Shown here piece by piece: positions 38,893 to 48,660 of a stretch of DNA of 64,000 bases. The stretch covers positions 1 through 64,000 of the forward strand of contig NZ_FOAA01000015.1 in the NCBI RefSeq assembly GCF_900109495.1. Reading direction: 5' to 3'. Position numbers and translations under genes: made by a program. Under the pieces are notes generated by a model. That model did no database searches and was not told where the DNA came from. It worked only from the letters and a program-made list of their open reading frames with translations. Each line of letters opens with the position of its first letter. The first letter of the stretch is position 1. Source of the stretch: Ectothiorhodospira marina. GTDB lineage: Bacteria > Pseudomonadota > Gammaproteobacteria > Ectothiorhodospirales > Ectothiorhodospiraceae.

Positions 38893-40131
38893 ATGGATTC
38901 AGCACATCACCTTGAAGCGGGCACCTATATTGCCCGGCAACCGATCTATAACCAGCAGTTGGGCGTTTACGCCTATGAACTGCTGTTTCGCACGGCCACG
39001 TCCCCTGGCAGCGCCACAGCCAGTGACGCGGCCACCTCCCATGTGATGCTCAGCGCATTCGGCGAGATCGGTCTGGATGCCTTGGTGGGCAGTCGCATGG
39101 CTGCCATCAACATGACCTGGCGCCTGATGAGTGAATTGCGGGAACTGGCGGTTCCCGCCGGTCGCATGGTCCTGGACCTGCCGCCTTCGTTGCCCTGTGA
39201 CGATAAGGCGCTGGAGTTGCTGCGCGGGTTGTCGGGGCAGGGCTATGTGCTGGCCCTGGACGATTATCTTCCCGGTACGTCACGGGATGCCCTGCTGCCT
39301 GTGGTACATCAGGTGAAGATCGACACTGCTCAATCCCGGCCCGATGATCTGCATTGCATCTTTAAAGGCTTGAAGTCGGCCCGGGTGGAACGAGTGGCCA
39401 AAAAGGTGGAAACCCTGGAGGACTATGAATTCCTGCGGGACATGGGCTTTGATTATTTCCAGGGTTATTTTCTCAGTCGCCCCCGGGTGTTTCGCGCGGT
39501 CAACCTGCCCACCGGCAAGCTCACCGTGTTGCGTTTGCTGGCGCGGTTGCAGCAGCCGGAGATGGATGTCCATGAACTGCAGCATCTGATTGCTCAGGAT
39601 CCGGGGCTGGCCTTCAAACTACTCAAGTTGATCAACTCCCCCTTCTTTGGCCTCAATCGTCAGGTGGACTCCCTGGCCCGGGCCATCCTCATCCTGGGTC
39701 ATCGCAAGCTGGTCACCTGGGCCTGCATGCTGGTGCTCAGCGGCCTGCAGGATCGACCGCCGGGCCTGGTGCACCTGTGCCTGCAACGCGCCGGCCTGTG
39801 CGAACGCATCGCCCGCATGGCCGGCCGTCGTCCGGTGGAGCGCTACTTTACGGCCGGTCTCTTCTCGGCCCTGGATTTGGTGATGGAACGCCCCTTGCCG
39901 CAGGTGATCGCCCCCCTGCCTCTGGATGATGAAATCAAGCGTGCCCTACTGGAGGGGGAAGGCGAGTTGGGCGAGGTGGTGGCCTGTGCCCGGGCCTGCG
40001 AGACCGAACAAATAGAAGCGGTGATCTTTGATGATCTGCCCCGAGAAGACATCATGAATGCGCTACTGGAGGCCGGTCAGTGGGCGGACGCTGTTCAGTC
40101 GGTTTCCATTGCCGATACCGTGCGGCGTTGA
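38893..40131 (+). CDS. EAL-like/HDOD (YuxH-family) signalling protein, EAL site degenerate
   Basis: The 412-residue protein (ATG 38893, after CAGGAGCGAGCAGGC) begins YIARQPIYNQQLGVYAYELLFR, the typical start of YuxH/CdgJ-type proteins. The EAL signature is replaced by YELLFR and other metal ligands are missing (VLALDDYLPG keeps one DD), so c-di-GMP hydrolysis is unlikely. A C-terminal HDOD domain (about 205-400) has LIAQDPGLAFKLLKLINSPFFGL and AILILGHRKLVTW. Such proteins act as adaptors in motility or stress signalling. It lies 70 bases after alr and may share its transcript. Confidence 0.85.
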   Translation: MDSAHHLEAGTYIARQPIYNQQLGVYAYELLFRTATSPGSATASDAATSHVMLSAFGEIGLDALVGSRMAAINMTWRLMSELRELAVPAGRMVLDLPPSLPCDDKALELLRGLSGQGYVLALDDYLPGTSRDALLPVVHQVKIDTAQSRPDDLHCIFKGLKSARVERVAKKVETLEDYEFLRDMGFDYFQGYFLSRPRVFRAVNLPTGKLTVLRLLARLQQPEMDVHELQHLIAQDPGLAFKLLKLINSPFFGLNRQVDSLARAILILGHRKLVTWACMLVLSGLQDRPPGLVHLCLQRAGLCERIARMAGRRPVERYFTAGLFSALDLVMERPLPQVIAPLPLDDEIKRALLEGEGELGEVVACARACETEQIEAVIFDDLPREDIMNALLEAGQWADAVQSVSIADTVRR

Positions 40132-40192
40132 CAGGTCCATTCGAGCCTCTTAAATTGACAAGCATCAGTCAGCGCCTGGCGCTGACCCTTGA

Positions 40193-40246
40193 GCGGCGCC
40201 GATTTGATCCAGCTTGCGGGCGCCTTACAAATACGGCTAAATCGGG
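40193..40246 (+). ncRNA. SAM-II-like riboswitch aptamer before metZ
   Basis: The leader of metZ has helix P1 GGCGCC (40195-40200) with GGCGCC (40219-40224), a loop starting GATTTGATCC as in the SAM-II consensus, then ACAAATACG, GCTAAA (40236-40241) and CGGG (40243-40246). Loop CC (40209-40210) can pair with the 3' GG to form the pseudoknot, and AGC (40211-40213) with GCT (40236-40238). SAM-II RNAs bind S-adenosylmethionine and repress methionine genes, mostly in Alphaproteobacteria; here the downstream gene is metZ, the right target. Identification is from the sequence and recalled consensus. Confidence 0.72.
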
Positions 40247-40273
40247 TGACGACCCGTTTTGGCGGGTTTTTTT
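40243..40273 (+). terminator. Terminator with competing antiterminator hairpin (metZ attenuator)
   Basis: ACCCG (40252-40256) pairs with CGGGT (40263-40267) followed by a T-run to 40273: an intrinsic terminator 33 bases before the metZ ATG. The same ACCCG can pair instead with CGGGT (40243-40247) through loop GACG, forming an antiterminator. Because the GGG at 40244-40246 is also used by the SAM-II pseudoknot, SAM binding would free ACCCG and favour termination. This is a consistent OFF-switch logic; it is inferred from pairing only. Confidence 0.7.
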
Positions 40274-40306
40274 GTGCCCGACGGGGCGGGCGAGGGCAAT
40301 CCCACC

Positions 40307-41512
40307 ATGGAACATCCCCTGAACGATCCCGGTGAACCCACCGAGGGCTTCGATACCCGGGCCATCCGCGCCGGTCAACGGCGTGGCCCCGAACAGGAGC
40401 ATTCCGACCCCATCTACGCTACCTCCAGCTTCGTGTTCGCCAGTGCGGCAGAGGCCGCAGCACGTTTTGCCGGTGACGAGCCGGGCAATATCTACGCCCG
40501 GTTCACCAACCCCACGGTACGCACCTTTCAGGATCGGCTGGCGGCCCTGGAAGGCGGGGAGGCCTGTGTGGCCACCGCCTCGGGGATGGCGGCCATCCTG
40601 TCCACCTGTCTGTCCCTGCTCAAGGCCGGCGACCACATCGTGTCCTCGCGCTCGGTGTTCGGCTCCACCACCAACCTGTTCAGCAATTACCTCACCCGCT
40701 TTGGTATCGAGGTGACCTACGTCCCGCTGGGGGATCTGGCTGCCTGGGAGGCCGCCATCCGCTCCGAGACCCGTCTGCTGTTTGCCGAAACCCCGTCCAA
40801 CCCCCTCACCGAGCTGGTGGATATCCGGGCCCTGGCCGACCTGGCGCACGCCCATGGGTGTCTGCTGGCCATGGATAACTGCTTCTGTACCCCGGCCCTG
40901 CAACGTCCGCTGGAGATGGGGGCCGACCTGGTGATCCACTCCGCCACCAAGTACCTGGATGGCCAGGGGCGATGCGTGGGGGGCGCCGTGGTGGGTGATG
41001 CCGAGCGGGTGGGCAAGGAGGTGTTCGGCTTCCTGCGCACTGCCGGACCCACCATGAGCCCCTTCAATGCCTGGGTGTTTCTCAAGGGGCTGGAGACCCT
41101 GCGTCTGCGCATGCGGGCCCACAGTGAATCCGCGCTGGCCCTGGCCCAATGGCTGGAAGCGCAACCCGGCGTGGCGCGCGTCCACTATCCTGGCCTGCCG
41201 TCCCACCCGCAGCATGCCCTGGCCACTCGTCAGCAGGCCGCTTATGGCGGCATCGTCGCCTTCGAGGTGAAGGGCGGGCGTGAACAGGCCTGGCAGGTGA
41301 TCGACAGTACGCGCCTGCTCTCCATCACCGCCAACCTGGGGGACGCCAAGACCACCATCACCCACCCGGCCACCACCACCCACGGCCGCATCAAGCCCGA
41401 GCAACGGGAGATCCAGGGGATCGGTGAATCCCTGATCCGCGTGGCGGTGGGCCTGGAGGATCTCGAGGACATCCAGCGGGATCTGGCGCGAGGGATCGAC
41501 CGGCTTTGCTGA
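40307..41512 (+). CDS. metZ: O-succinylhomoserine sulfhydrylase
   Basis: MetZ makes homocysteine from O-succinylhomoserine and sulfide, a direct route to methionine. ATG 40307 follows GCGAGGGC; the in-frame region upstream is the riboswitch expression platform. The 401-residue Cys/Met-metabolism PLP enzyme has TRAIRAGQRRGPEQEHSDPI, YARFTNPTVRTF, ATASGMAAI, the PLP lysine in HSATKYLDGQGR, and THPATTTHGR near the end. MetZ rather than MetB or MetC is favoured by the start and ATASGMAAI region. Likely SAM-controlled through its leader. katG follows with its own promoter. Confidence 0.92.
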   Translation: MEHPLNDPGEPTEGFDTRAIRAGQRRGPEQEHSDPIYATSSFVFASAAEAAARFAGDEPGNIYARFTNPTVRTFQDRLAALEGGEACVATASGMAAILSTCLSLLKAGDHIVSSRSVFGSTTNLFSNYLTRFGIEVTYVPLGDLAAWEAAIRSETRLLFAETPSNPLTELVDIRALADLAHAHGCLLAMDNCFCTPALQRPLEMGADLVIHSATKYLDGQGRCVGGAVVGDAERVGKEVFGFLRTAGPTMSPFNAWVFLKGLETLRLRMRAHSESALALAQWLEAQPGVARVHYPGLPSHPQHALATRQQAAYGGIVAFEVKGGREQAWQVIDSTRLLSITANLGDAKTTITHPATTTHGRIKPEQREIQGIGESLIRVAVGLEDLEDIQRDLARGIDRLC

Positions 41513-41521
41513 GGCGTGTAG

Positions 41522-41536
41522 ATAGTTACGATCTAT
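41522..41536. promoter_or_regulatory. OxyR half-site upstream of katG
   Basis: ATAGTTACGATCTAT matches ATAGnTnnnAnCTAT, the OxyR dyad unit, at every defined position. It lies 22 bases before the -35 element of katG, where activators of this class bind. The second unit expected after 7 bases (41544-41558) is poor, keeping only the outer A-T positions. katG is a classical OxyR target, so a regulatory role is likely. Confidence 0.62.
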
Positions 41537-41558
41537 CAGAATCATCCGCATCCTGCAT

Positions 41559-41587
41559 TTGAATTTATCGGTCCCATACCCTATAAC
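41559..41587 (+). promoter_or_regulatory. Sigma-70 promoter of katG
   Basis: TTGAAT (41559-41564), a 17-base spacer and TATAAC (41582-41587) form a good sigma-70 promoter directly after the OxyR-like site. The predicted start near 41594 would give a leader of about 156 bases before the katG ATG. Confidence 0.6.
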
Positions 41588-41623
41588 TCTAAGGGCAGAA
41601 CAATTGAACATTCGGCAGGCTGA

Positions 41624-43936
<2,313 letters not shown>

Positions 43937-43986
43937 GTCGTTTTTTCGCCCAAGACCCTCTCCCGCTGGTGGGGGAGGGCAACCAA

Positions 43987-44033
43987 GGGGCGGATGGGCC
44001 TTGCAACGTGCAAGCCCATCCGCCCCTTTTTTT
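43987..44033 (+). terminator. Strong intrinsic terminator of katG
   Basis: GGGGCGGATGGGC (43987-43999) pairs with GCCCATCCGCCCC (44014-44026), a 13-bp perfect stem, with a further TTGCA/TGCAA pairing in the loop and seven T residues after it. It starts 51 bases after the katG stop. It also lies just past the stop of the TupA-like gene on the other strand. Confidence 0.92.
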
Positions 44034-44089
44034 GTTATCCAAGCGCTCCCGGCCACTCGCCACCCGGACCGCCAGGGGCTCTGTTTGCA

Positions 44090-44872
44090 TCAATTTGATG
44101 GGATGCATCGTGATGCGGAATATGCCTTCGCATCAGGAAGGAACAAGGTTTCTCCAAAGTGATCTTTCTTGAAATTCTGGATCCCCATTTGCGTGGCCTC
44201 CGAGCAGGCCCAGTGGATGAAGGCCTTGGCCAGGTCATGATTGACGCCGTGCACATTGCCAGGGTGCATCGGCAAAAGACTCATTGGGTTGAGCAGGAGA
44301 GGGTGCTGTTGCACTAGCGGTACCAAAGAGATCTCGGCCTTCAAGGTGAGATAGGTCACCCTGTCGATCAATACATGACAACCCAGATGGTTCGCTTGTC
44401 TTAGGGTGGCCTGATTGCCCTGATGGCCTCGGGAATAGGATTGATATCCTGCCCATCCAGCCTCGATATCGGCGTGTGCCAGGAGCTCCTTTTCCTTGAT
44501 GTGTGTGCCTGATGAATCGGCCCGACTCAAGAACGGTAGGCTCTGTTGAGCCATGACCTGGAAGGCTCTCACGGGTGACAGCTGGCGAATGTCCCCTGGA
44601 TCATCGGTCGGGCCGAGAATGAGGAAATCGGTAGACATCAGCGCATGACGCCCTGTGGCGTAACCTGCCTGGACAAAGCGGATTTCCTGCGCGGGTGCAT
44701 GTACCAGCAATAGGTCAGCCAGACCCTTCATGGCTTTTTCCATGGCCTGGCCGGTTCCCGCTGCGGTGACGCGCACCTCGACACCATGCTGTTGGAGAAA
44801 ACCTTGCGCCAACCAGTCCGTCATCCCTGCTTCCACCGGGCTGATGGTACTCACTAAACGCAAATGCATCAT
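44090..44872 (-). CDS. TupA-like tungstate/molybdate-binding-type protein without signal peptide
   Basis: The sequence VEVRVTAAGTGQAMEKAMKGLADLLLVHA, EIRFVQAGYATGRHALMSTDFLILGPTDDP, LPFLSRADSSGTHIKEKELL and a final LFLPDA follow TupA-type substrate-binding proteins (type II fold). TupA normally sits in the periplasm, but here ATG 44872 (preceded by GGGAGTGAC) gives a start MMHLRLVSTISPVEAG with no hydrophobic segment, and an in-frame TAA lies a short way upstream, so no signal peptide can be restored. It may be a cytosolic oxyanion binder or sensor. No tupB/tupC permease or ATPase adjoins. A candidate ModE box lies in the divergent gap to the TSUP gene. Confidence 0.7.
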   Translation of the reverse strand: MMHLRLVSTISPVEAGMTDWLAQGFLQQHGVEVRVTAAGTGQAMEKAMKGLADLLLVHAPAQEIRFVQAGYATGRHALMSTDFLILGPTDDPGDIRQLSPVRAFQVMAQQSLPFLSRADSSGTHIKEKELLAHADIEAGWAGYQSYSRGHQGNQATLRQANHLGCHVLIDRVTYLTLKAEISLVPLVQQHPLLLNPMSLLPMHPGNVHGVNHDLAKAFIHWACSEATQMGIQNFKKDHFGETLFLPDAKAYSASRCIPSN

Positions 44873-45023
44873 GTCACTCCCAATCATTGCACTCAGGGCA
44901 TCTGCTGTGTTTTAGCAGGATACGGGCCACCTGCTTGTCATGTAGTGCGCGACCCTGTTATTCGGCTTTTCCGGCCCATGCCTCTGGTCAACTGACGAGT
45001 CATTTGTGGGAAAAGGCGCGCAT

Positions 45024-45047
45024 CGTTATGTCATTTTGTATACAACG
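45024..45047. promoter_or_regulatory. Candidate ModE box in the TupA-like/TSUP divergent gap
   Basis: CGTTATGT (45024-45031) and ATACAACG (45040-45047) form an imperfect inverted repeat (6 of 8 positions) with an 8-base spacer, the spacing and core of ModE operators (CGTTATAT...ATAACG). It lies 120 bases before the TSUP start and 152 bases before the divergent TupA-like start, so it could serve either gene. The rest of the 294-base gap shows no gene. Confidence 0.5.
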
Positions 45048-45166
45048 CTACAACCGGGAGGAGGCTGGAGGCCGCCAGATCCCGGAATGACTGTATGGCC
45101 CGGATATTGCTTTACAGCCATAAAACATGCTTCTGATCGTTCATTTTGCTTTTTATGGGGGAGTCC

Positions 45167-46003
45167 ATGGCACAGCCGGATATCAAGTTGAGCTCAGGGA
45201 AGGCGCACGGCCAGGCCTTTGGATGGGGTGCTGCCATCGGCAGCCTCGGGGGATTGATCGGGTTGGGTGGGGCGGAGTTTCGTCTGCCGGTACTGGCGGC
45301 CGTCTTCCGATTCAGGATGCTGGACGCCATCATCATCAATCTCATGGTCAGTCTGGTCACGGTGATCTTCGCCTTTCTGTTTCGCATCGGTATGACGGGT
45401 ATCGTCGATCTGCTGCCCTATCTGTGGGTGGTGGCCAATATCCTGGCCGGTTCGCTCATCGGCTCATGGATGGGGGTGCATTTCGCCACCCGGGTCAATG
45501 AGCGCCTGCTCACCCAGGTGGTGGTCGTCTTTCTGGTCTTTCTGAGTATCGTGCTGATGGGCCATGAGCTGATCTTCAGCGGACTGGGCCTGGATATTCC
45601 CCTCGCTTTGGCGGTGGTCCTGGGGTTCCTGGCCGGGATCGTGATCGGGCTGTTCAGCAGCATGCTGGGGGTGGCCGGTGGTGAACTCATCATCCCCACC
45701 ATCCTGCTGCTCTATGGCCTGGACATCAAAGTGGCCGGCACCCTGAGCCTGGCCATCAGCATCCCCACCATCTTGATGGGGTTGTCCCGCTACCGGGCGC
45801 GGCAGACCTTCGATGAATTGAATCAATTCGGTGGCTTCATCGGCTGGATGGCGGCGGGGTCGATCCTGGGCGCCCTGATCGGTGCCTTGTTGATGGTGTA
45901 CACACCCAGTACGGCCCTGCATGTGCTCCTGGGGGGCATCCTGCTCATTTCCGCCTGGAAGCTGGCCAAGGTGAAATTGCGCGCGCCCCAGGAGGCCAGC
46001 TGA
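45167..46003 (+). CDS. TSUP-family (TauE/SafE) anion permease
   Basis: I use ATG 45167, which has GGGGGAG before it (278 residues; ATG 45155 is possible). The protein has about eight helices in two repeats, with GGLIGLGGAEFRLPVL in the first and GLFSSMLGVAGGELIIPTILLLYG in the second, the TauE/SafE signature G-x-x-G-G-x-x-x-x-P. Known members move sulfite, sulfoacetate or related oxyanions. The stop overlaps the DUF364 start in TGATG. Neighbours and the ModE-like box suggest a molybdenum- or tungsten-linked substrate, which is inference. Confidence 0.8.
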   Translation: MAQPDIKLSSGKAHGQAFGWGAAIGSLGGLIGLGGAEFRLPVLAAVFRFRMLDAIIINLMVSLVTVIFAFLFRIGMTGIVDLLPYLWVVANILAGSLIGSWMGVHFATRVNERLLTQVVVVFLVFLSIVLMGHELIFSGLGLDIPLALAVVLGFLAGIVIGLFSSMLGVAGGELIIPTILLLYGLDIKVAGTLSLAISIPTILMGLSRYRARQTFDELNQFGGFIGWMAAGSILGALIGALLMVYTPSTALHVLLGGILLISAWKLAKVKLRAPQEAS

Positions 46004-46788
46004 TGCATCCCAGCCCCTGGTCGATCTACGAACGGCTGGAAGAGGCCGCCGCCGGGAAAGCTCGCGTCCGGGAGGTGCTCATCGGTCTCACCTGGACCCT
46101 GTGCGAGAGTGATCAGGGGTTTGGCCTGGCCATGAGCCCGTTCCACGGCACCCGCACGCTGCCCTGGCCGGGCACGCTGGCGGGCCGCTCAGTGCGTGAA
46201 CTAAGCCCCTGGATACGCTCATGGAATCCCCACGAGGCCGTCGTGGGCATGGCCGCCATCAACGCGGTGATCAATCCCGGCTCCCCGCTTGCCGCTGCGG
46301 CCACGCCCATTCCGGTTCAGGGGTCCGCGAATCTGGCGGTATTTCAGCATTTTGCCCCGCAACTCGTCGGGCGCCGCGTGGTGGTCGTGGGGCGCTACCC
46401 GGGGCTGGACTCCCTGGCCCTGGACTGTCAGTTGACGGTGCTGGAACGTCAGCCCGGCGCCGATGATCTGCCCGACCCGGCTGCCGAGTATGTGCTGGGA
46501 GAGGCAGACTGGGTCTTTCTGACCGCCACCAGCCTGATCAACAAGACCTTTCCCCGCTTGGCCGCCTGTGCCCGGGGGGCCACCCTGGTGCTCATGGGCC
46601 CCACGGTCCCATGGCTTGGGGCGTTGGCGGACTGGGGCGTGGACTATCTGGCGGGGGTGCACGTGGTGGACGGCACGCACCTGCGACAAACGGTGGGCGA
46701 GGGGGGCGGTACACGGATCTTTGAGACGGGGGTTCGCTATGCCGTGATCCGTTTGATGCAGAACGGCGACCCCTGTCCTTGTTTGTAG
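46003..46788 (+). CDS. DUF364/DUF4213 putative heavy-metal-chelation protein
   Basis: The 261-residue protein begins with a DUF4213-like enolase-N-like part (to about 100: VLIGLTWTLCESDQGFGLAMSP, GMAAINAVINP) and continues with a DUF364 Rossmann-like domain (VVVVGRYPGL, DWVFLTATSLINKTFPRL, LMGPTVPW). Proteins of this class are annotated as putative metal-chelating and often sit near metal transport or cofactor genes. It ends in a DPCPCL motif whose cysteines could bind metal. Translationally coupled to the TSUP permease. The reaction is unknown. Confidence 0.74.
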   Translation: MHPSPWSIYERLEEAAAGKARVREVLIGLTWTLCESDQGFGLAMSPFHGTRTLPWPGTLAGRSVRELSPWIRSWNPHEAVVGMAAINAVINPGSPLAAAATPIPVQGSANLAVFQHFAPQLVGRRVVVVGRYPGLDSLALDCQLTVLERQPGADDLPDPAAEYVLGEADWVFLTATSLINKTFPRLAACARGATLVLMGPTVPWLGALADWGVDYLAGVHVVDGTHLRQTVGEGGGTRIFETGVRYAVIRLMQNGDPCPCL

Positions 46789-46930
46789 TAAAGCCCACAC
46801 GCCGCTAGCTGTTGGATATGAAGATAAATAATATTTAAAACAGTAATTTAGGTTTGTTGAGTACAGTTGGCCCGAAACATGCATAATCAACATCCGGCAC
46901 GCAGTGCATTTTCCCCGGCTGCATGTCATG

Positions 46931-46954
46931 CGTTATATACAGAAAAACATAACG
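46931..46954. promoter_or_regulatory. ModE box before modE
   Basis: CGTTATAT (46931-46938) and ATAACG (46949-46954) form the ModE operator inverted repeat with its usual spacing; the left half also contains TATATA, a possible -10. It lies 20 bases before the modE ATG, the expected place for autoregulation of the modE-modABC unit. The AT-rich stretch at 46815-46860 upstream may hold a second promoter. Confidence 0.78.
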
Positions 46955-46973
46955 ACAACCCACAAGGTCCCCC

Positions 46974-47771
46974 ATGCAACCGGAAATCGAAGGTCAGTTC
47001 TGGTTCAAGCTGCAAGGCAAGCCCTTTCTGGGCAGCGCCCGGATTCAGCTGCTTGAGCAGGTGGCGGCCACCGGCTCCATCTCGGCGGCCGCGCGTGCCA
47101 TCGGCATGAGCTACAAGGCGGCCTGGGATGCCATCGACGCCATGAACAACCTGTCTGATCAGCCCCTGCTGAAACGCCAGGCGGGTGGACGCCATGGTGG
47201 CGGCACCCGGCTCACGGCCCATGGCGAGCAGGTGATTGCCCAGTACCGGGCGGCCGAGAAGGCCTACCAGGCGTTTCTGGAGCACATGGCCCAGTCCACC
47301 GGCGAACTGGGGGATGTCTGGACACTGATGAGGAAACTCTCCATGCGTACGACAGCAAGAAATCACTATCAGGGCAAGGTCTCCCGGATCACGCAAGGCG
47401 CGGTCAGCGATGAGGTGACAGTGGACATCGGCCAGGGCCTGGAGGTCCACGCGGTGGTCACCCACGAGGCAGGGCAGGAGCTGGGTCTGGAGCAGGGCAG
47501 GGCGGTCCATGTGCTGATCAAGTCCTCGTTCGTGGTCCTGGGCGAGGTCACCGGCGACATGCGCGTGTCCGCCCGCAACCGTCTGCCGGGTACCGTCGCC
47601 CACGTGGAGGCCGGCCCGGTGAACGCGGAGGTCAAGCTGGACCTGGGTCATGGCCGTGTGCTCACCGCCATCGTCACCCGAGAGGCCCTGGACGAGGGCT
47701 GGCTCACCCAGGGGGCCGAGGCCTGCGCCCTGATCAAGGCCTCCCACGTGCTGTTGGCCGTCAACGACTGA
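46974..47771 (+). CDS. modE: Molybdate-responsive regulator ModE
   Basis: ModE binds molybdate or tungstate and represses mod genes. The 265-residue protein has the full-length layout: winged helix-turn-helix (about 20-85, with GSISAAARAIGMSYKAAWDAID and GGTRLTAHG) and two Mop domains (about 125-190 and 198-262) each led by the sequence ARN (TTARNHYQGKV and VSARNRLPGTV). It heads modE-modA-modB-modC-nifQ and has a ModE box at its own start. Confidence 0.95.
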   Translation: MQPEIEGQFWFKLQGKPFLGSARIQLLEQVAATGSISAAARAIGMSYKAAWDAIDAMNNLSDQPLLKRQAGGRHGGGTRLTAHGEQVIAQYRAAEKAYQAFLEHMAQSTGELGDVWTLMRKLSMRTTARNHYQGKVSRITQGAVSDEVTVDIGQGLEVHAVVTHEAGQELGLEQGRAVHVLIKSSFVVLGEVTGDMRVSARNRLPGTVAHVEAGPVNAEVKLDLGHGRVLTAIVTREALDEGWLTQGAEACALIKASHVLLAVND

Positions 47772-47804
47772 AGTCTACTATTCCAATCAAGCAGAGGATG
47801 ACCC

Positions 47805-48566
47805 ATGAAACCCGTACAACTTGTCGTCTTTGCCACTCTCCTGGGCATTGGTATCACAACAGCCACCGCCGCTGAACTCCGAGCTGCCGTGGCCGCGAAT
47901 TTTCTCGGCACTGCACAAACGCTGACTGCCGCCTACGAGGAAAAGACCGGCCACACGATCCACATCAGCGCCGGTTCATCGGGTGCCCTGTATGCCCAGA
48001 TCAGCAATGGTGCGCCCTTTGATCTGTTCTTCTCGGCCGATGCCCGTCGTCCGGAAACACTGGTGACGGACGGCGTGGCGCTGGAGGAGACCCGGTTCAC
48101 CTACGCCGTCGGTGTGCCCGTCCTGTGGTCCAGTCGGACGGATTACATGGACGACCCCGAAACCTTGCTACACAACGGAGATTTTCGTTTTCTGACCATT
48201 GCCGACCCCAGAAATGCGCCCTATGGCGTGGCCGCCCAGCAGATTCTCGGAGGCATGGGTGTCTGGGATGCACTGAACGAGGAGGGTCGGCTGGCGCGGG
48301 CCCAGTCCATCGGCCAGGCCTACAGTCAGGTGGCCTCGGGGGCGGCGGAACTGGGGTTCGTCGCCCTGTCCCAGGTCAAGGCCGACGATGGCTCCATCCC
48401 TGGGTCCCACTGGATTCCATCCGCGGAGTTATTCGAGCCCATCGAACAGCAGGCAGTGATTCTCAAGCGAGCTGCCGACATGGATGTGGCTCGGGAGTTC
48501 ATGGCCTGGATGCGGAGCCCGGAAGCCGTGCGGATGATTGAAGCCGCAGGTTACAGCGTACCCTGA
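47805..48566 (+). CDS. modA: Molybdate ABC transporter, periplasmic binding protein
   Basis: ModA captures molybdate in the periplasm. A signal peptide of about 22 residues ends ATA-AE. The mature part has RAAVAANFLGTAQTL, ISAGSSGALYAQI (oxyanion-binding serines), DLFFSADARRPETL, LTIADPRNAPYG and GAAELGFVALSQV, all ModA-like. It lies 33 bases after modE and 94 before modB. Confidence 0.94.
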   Translation: MKPVQLVVFATLLGIGITTATAAELRAAVAANFLGTAQTLTAAYEEKTGHTIHISAGSSGALYAQISNGAPFDLFFSADARRPETLVTDGVALEETRFTYAVGVPVLWSSRTDYMDDPETLLHNGDFRFLTIADPRNAPYGVAAQQILGGMGVWDALNEEGRLARAQSIGQAYSQVASGAAELGFVALSQVKADDGSIPGSHWIPSAELFEPIEQQAVILKRAADMDVAREFMAWMRSPEAVRMIEAAGYSVP

Positions 48567-48660
48567 CCCGTCATGCCTGCCCGACGCCCGGAGCGACCCT
48601 TTGCACCGGGCATCGGGCATCGGGTAGGACCTTCATTGACCCCCGATTACTTCGGATACC

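Noticed and set aside
40155-40186. TTGACA (40155) and the hairpin GTCAGCGC/GCGCTGAC (40168-40186) as metZ promoter or as terminator of the EAL-HDOD gene
   Set aside because: No acceptable -10 lies 16-18 bases after TTGACA, and the hairpin has no T-tract; either role is possible but unsupported.
48567-48660. GGGCATCGGGCATCGGG direct repeat between modA and modB as an operator
   Set aside because: Short GC-rich repeat without ModE-like core; likely chance or a weak mRNA structure.
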